Shown here piece by piece: positions 63,178 to 64,000 of a stretch of 64,000 bases of DNA. Source of the DNA: Streptomyces caniferus (lineage in GTDB: Bacteria > Actinomycetota > Actinomycetes > Streptomycetales > Streptomycetaceae); NCBI RefSeq assembly GCF_009811555.1, contig NZ_BLIN01000003.1, positions 1,054,001 to 1,118,000 on the forward strand, in the 5' to 3' direction. Every line of letters begins with the position of its first letter. Position 1 is the first letter of the stretch. The notes beneath the pieces are model-generated. The model was not told the DNA's origin, searched no databases, and was given only the letters and a program-made list of their open reading frames with translations. The translations under genes and the position numbers were made by a program.

Positions 63178-64000
63178 TGAGGACGATGCCCGGAGGGGGA
63201 GAACCGATGGACCTGGGCCAGGAGTACGCGGACAAGGGGGGCTCGGCGGCCGGTGAGCGGACGTTCGCTGCCTTGCCGGCGGCGCGCGGAGGGGCCTTCG
63301 CGCGCAGTTGGTGGGGGCAGGCGTGGCTCAAGGCGCTGGAGGACACCGCGCTGGACGGCGCGCAGTTGAAGCTGGGCCGGCGGCATGCGCGGGCCGGTGC
63401 GGTCGGCGCGGTGACGGTACGCCCCGGCCGGATCACCGCGGTCGTCCAGGACCGCGACCATACGCGGCACCGGTCCGACGTCCTGCTGCCGCAGGTCGGC
63501 GCGGCGGACTGGGACCGGTTCCTGGACATGGTCGCGGACCGGGCCGGGCACATCGCGGCGCTGCTGGACCGTGACATGCCGCCGGTGCTCGTCGAGGACG
63601 CGGCCGCCGCCGGGATCGAACTGCTGCCGGGCATCGGCGACCTGGAGTCGGAGTGCAGCTGCGGCGCCTGGGACCACTGCGCGCATTCGACCGCGCTGTG
63701 CTACCAGTTGGCGCGGCTGCTCGACCAGGACCCGTTCGTCCTGCTGCTGTTGCGCGGCCGGGGTGAGCGGGAGCTGCTGGACGAGCTGCAGGCACGCAAC
63801 GCGGCACGGGCGGAGGAGGCGGCGGGCGCGGACGCGGCGGCGGAACAGCTGCGTCCGGGGGTACCGGCGGCCGAGGCGTATGCGGCGCGTGACATTCTGC
63901 CGCCGCTGCCCGCGGCGCCGCCGCCGGTCGCCGCGCCGGGCACCCCGCCGGTGCTCGGCGGCGGCACCCCGCCCGCGGCCGGGGTGGCGGTGGACGCGCT
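63177..64000 (+). CDS. SWIM zinc-finger protein (partial, C-terminus outside window)
   Basis: At least 274 residues. N-terminus contains FARSWWGQAWLKALEDTALDGAQLKLGRRHAR; the SWIM finger ECSCGAWDHCAHSTALCYQLARLLDQDP (CxCxnCxH) lies at about 155-182; an Ala/Pro-rich tail runs off the edge. ATG 63177 overlaps the SNF2 stop and has AGGGAG before it; ATG 63207 behind GGAGGGGGA is an alternative. SWIM proteins usually accompany SNF2 helicases in Streptomyces. Confidence 0.9.
   Translation, partial: MRTMPGGGEPMDLGQEYADKGGSAAGERTFAALPAARGGAFARSWWGQAWLKALEDTALDGAQLKLGRRHARAGAVGAVTVRPGRITAVVQDRDHTRHRSDVLLPQVGAADWDRFLDMVADRAGHIAALLDRDMPPVLVEDAAAAGIELLPGIGDLESECSCGAWDHCAHSTALCYQLARLLDQDPFVLLLLRGRGERELLDELQARNAARAEEAAGADAAAEQLRPGVPAAEAYAARDILPPLPAAPPPVAAPGTPPVLGGGTPPAAGVAVDA

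Noticed and set aside
1..64000. tRNA and rRNA genes
   Set aside because: No cloverleaf with GTTCGA-type T-loop or rRNA signature was recognised while reading both strands; a tRNAscan run would settle it.

Overview
The window is about 72% GC with strong G/C bias at third codon positions, frequent GTG starts, 4-8 bp ATGA/GTGA gene overlaps, twin-arginine exported proteins, conservon proteins and PPOX/F420-type enzymes. All of this points to a Streptomyces or close relative. I saw no tRNA, rRNA, CRISPR array, insertion sequence or intact phage gene. Most of the window reads as ordinary chromosome, with one patchy accessory stretch at about 5.6-10.7 kb and one foreign-looking gene at 34.5-35.5 kb.

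Layout. (1) 1-5178, minus strand: a LuxR-type two-component system (a kinase with an unusual C-terminal exported tail, then its regulator) next to a MacB/FtsX-type ABC transporter whose permease runs off the left edge. (2) 5614-10749: scarred region with a frameshifted and truncated serine recombinase, a 17-codon remnant of a yjbQ gene, a frameshifted (G10 tract) pyridoxamine-phosphate-oxidase-like gene, a hydrolase/MFS operon with a divergent CGNR regulator, and an intact yjbQ. (3) 10894-17137: sulfonate-sulfur operon ssuCBA-ssuD plus a flavoprotein, preceded by a 29-codon leader peptide ending in cysteine codons and by long C-rich, G-poor leader tracts. (4) 17553-22047: a 19-residue hydrophobic mini-protein with its own terminator, an MHS-family transporter, and the divergent lutABC lactate oxidation operon. 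(5) 22179-28728: a membrane-anchored terpene-cyclase-fold protein, a cupin, Nudix, SDR, GDSL, ASCH and DoxX-like genes. (6) 28866-34256: ABC exporter with divergent MarR regulator and a clear operator, then a 977-residue FAD/Fe-S oxidase of the D-lactate dehydrogenase type. (7) 34509-35498: AT-richer gene resembling an injected or secreted nuclease toxin. (8) 35826-40542: secreted alpha-amylase, Tat-exported GH109-type protein, dicarboxylate symporter. (9) 40884-47118: L,D-transpeptidase lipoprotein, a heterodimeric ABC exporter with one degenerate ATP site, and a YdjM-type membrane protein. (10) 48592-64000: DUF3516 helicase, TesB thioesterase, DUF6397-like protein, roadblock and GTPase members of a split conservon, a purine/cytosine permease with a methyltransferase, and a SNF2 helicase followed by a SWIM zinc-finger protein.

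How the genes fit together: regions 4, 6 and 8 jointly suggest use of lactate, C4-dicarboxylates and starch; region 3 scavenges sulfur from sulfonates, probably under cysteine control. The best candidates for something new are the cysteine-leader/C-rich attenuator arrangement of ssu, the isolated toxin-like gene, the 19-residue membrane peptide, and the cyclase-fold/cupin pair.
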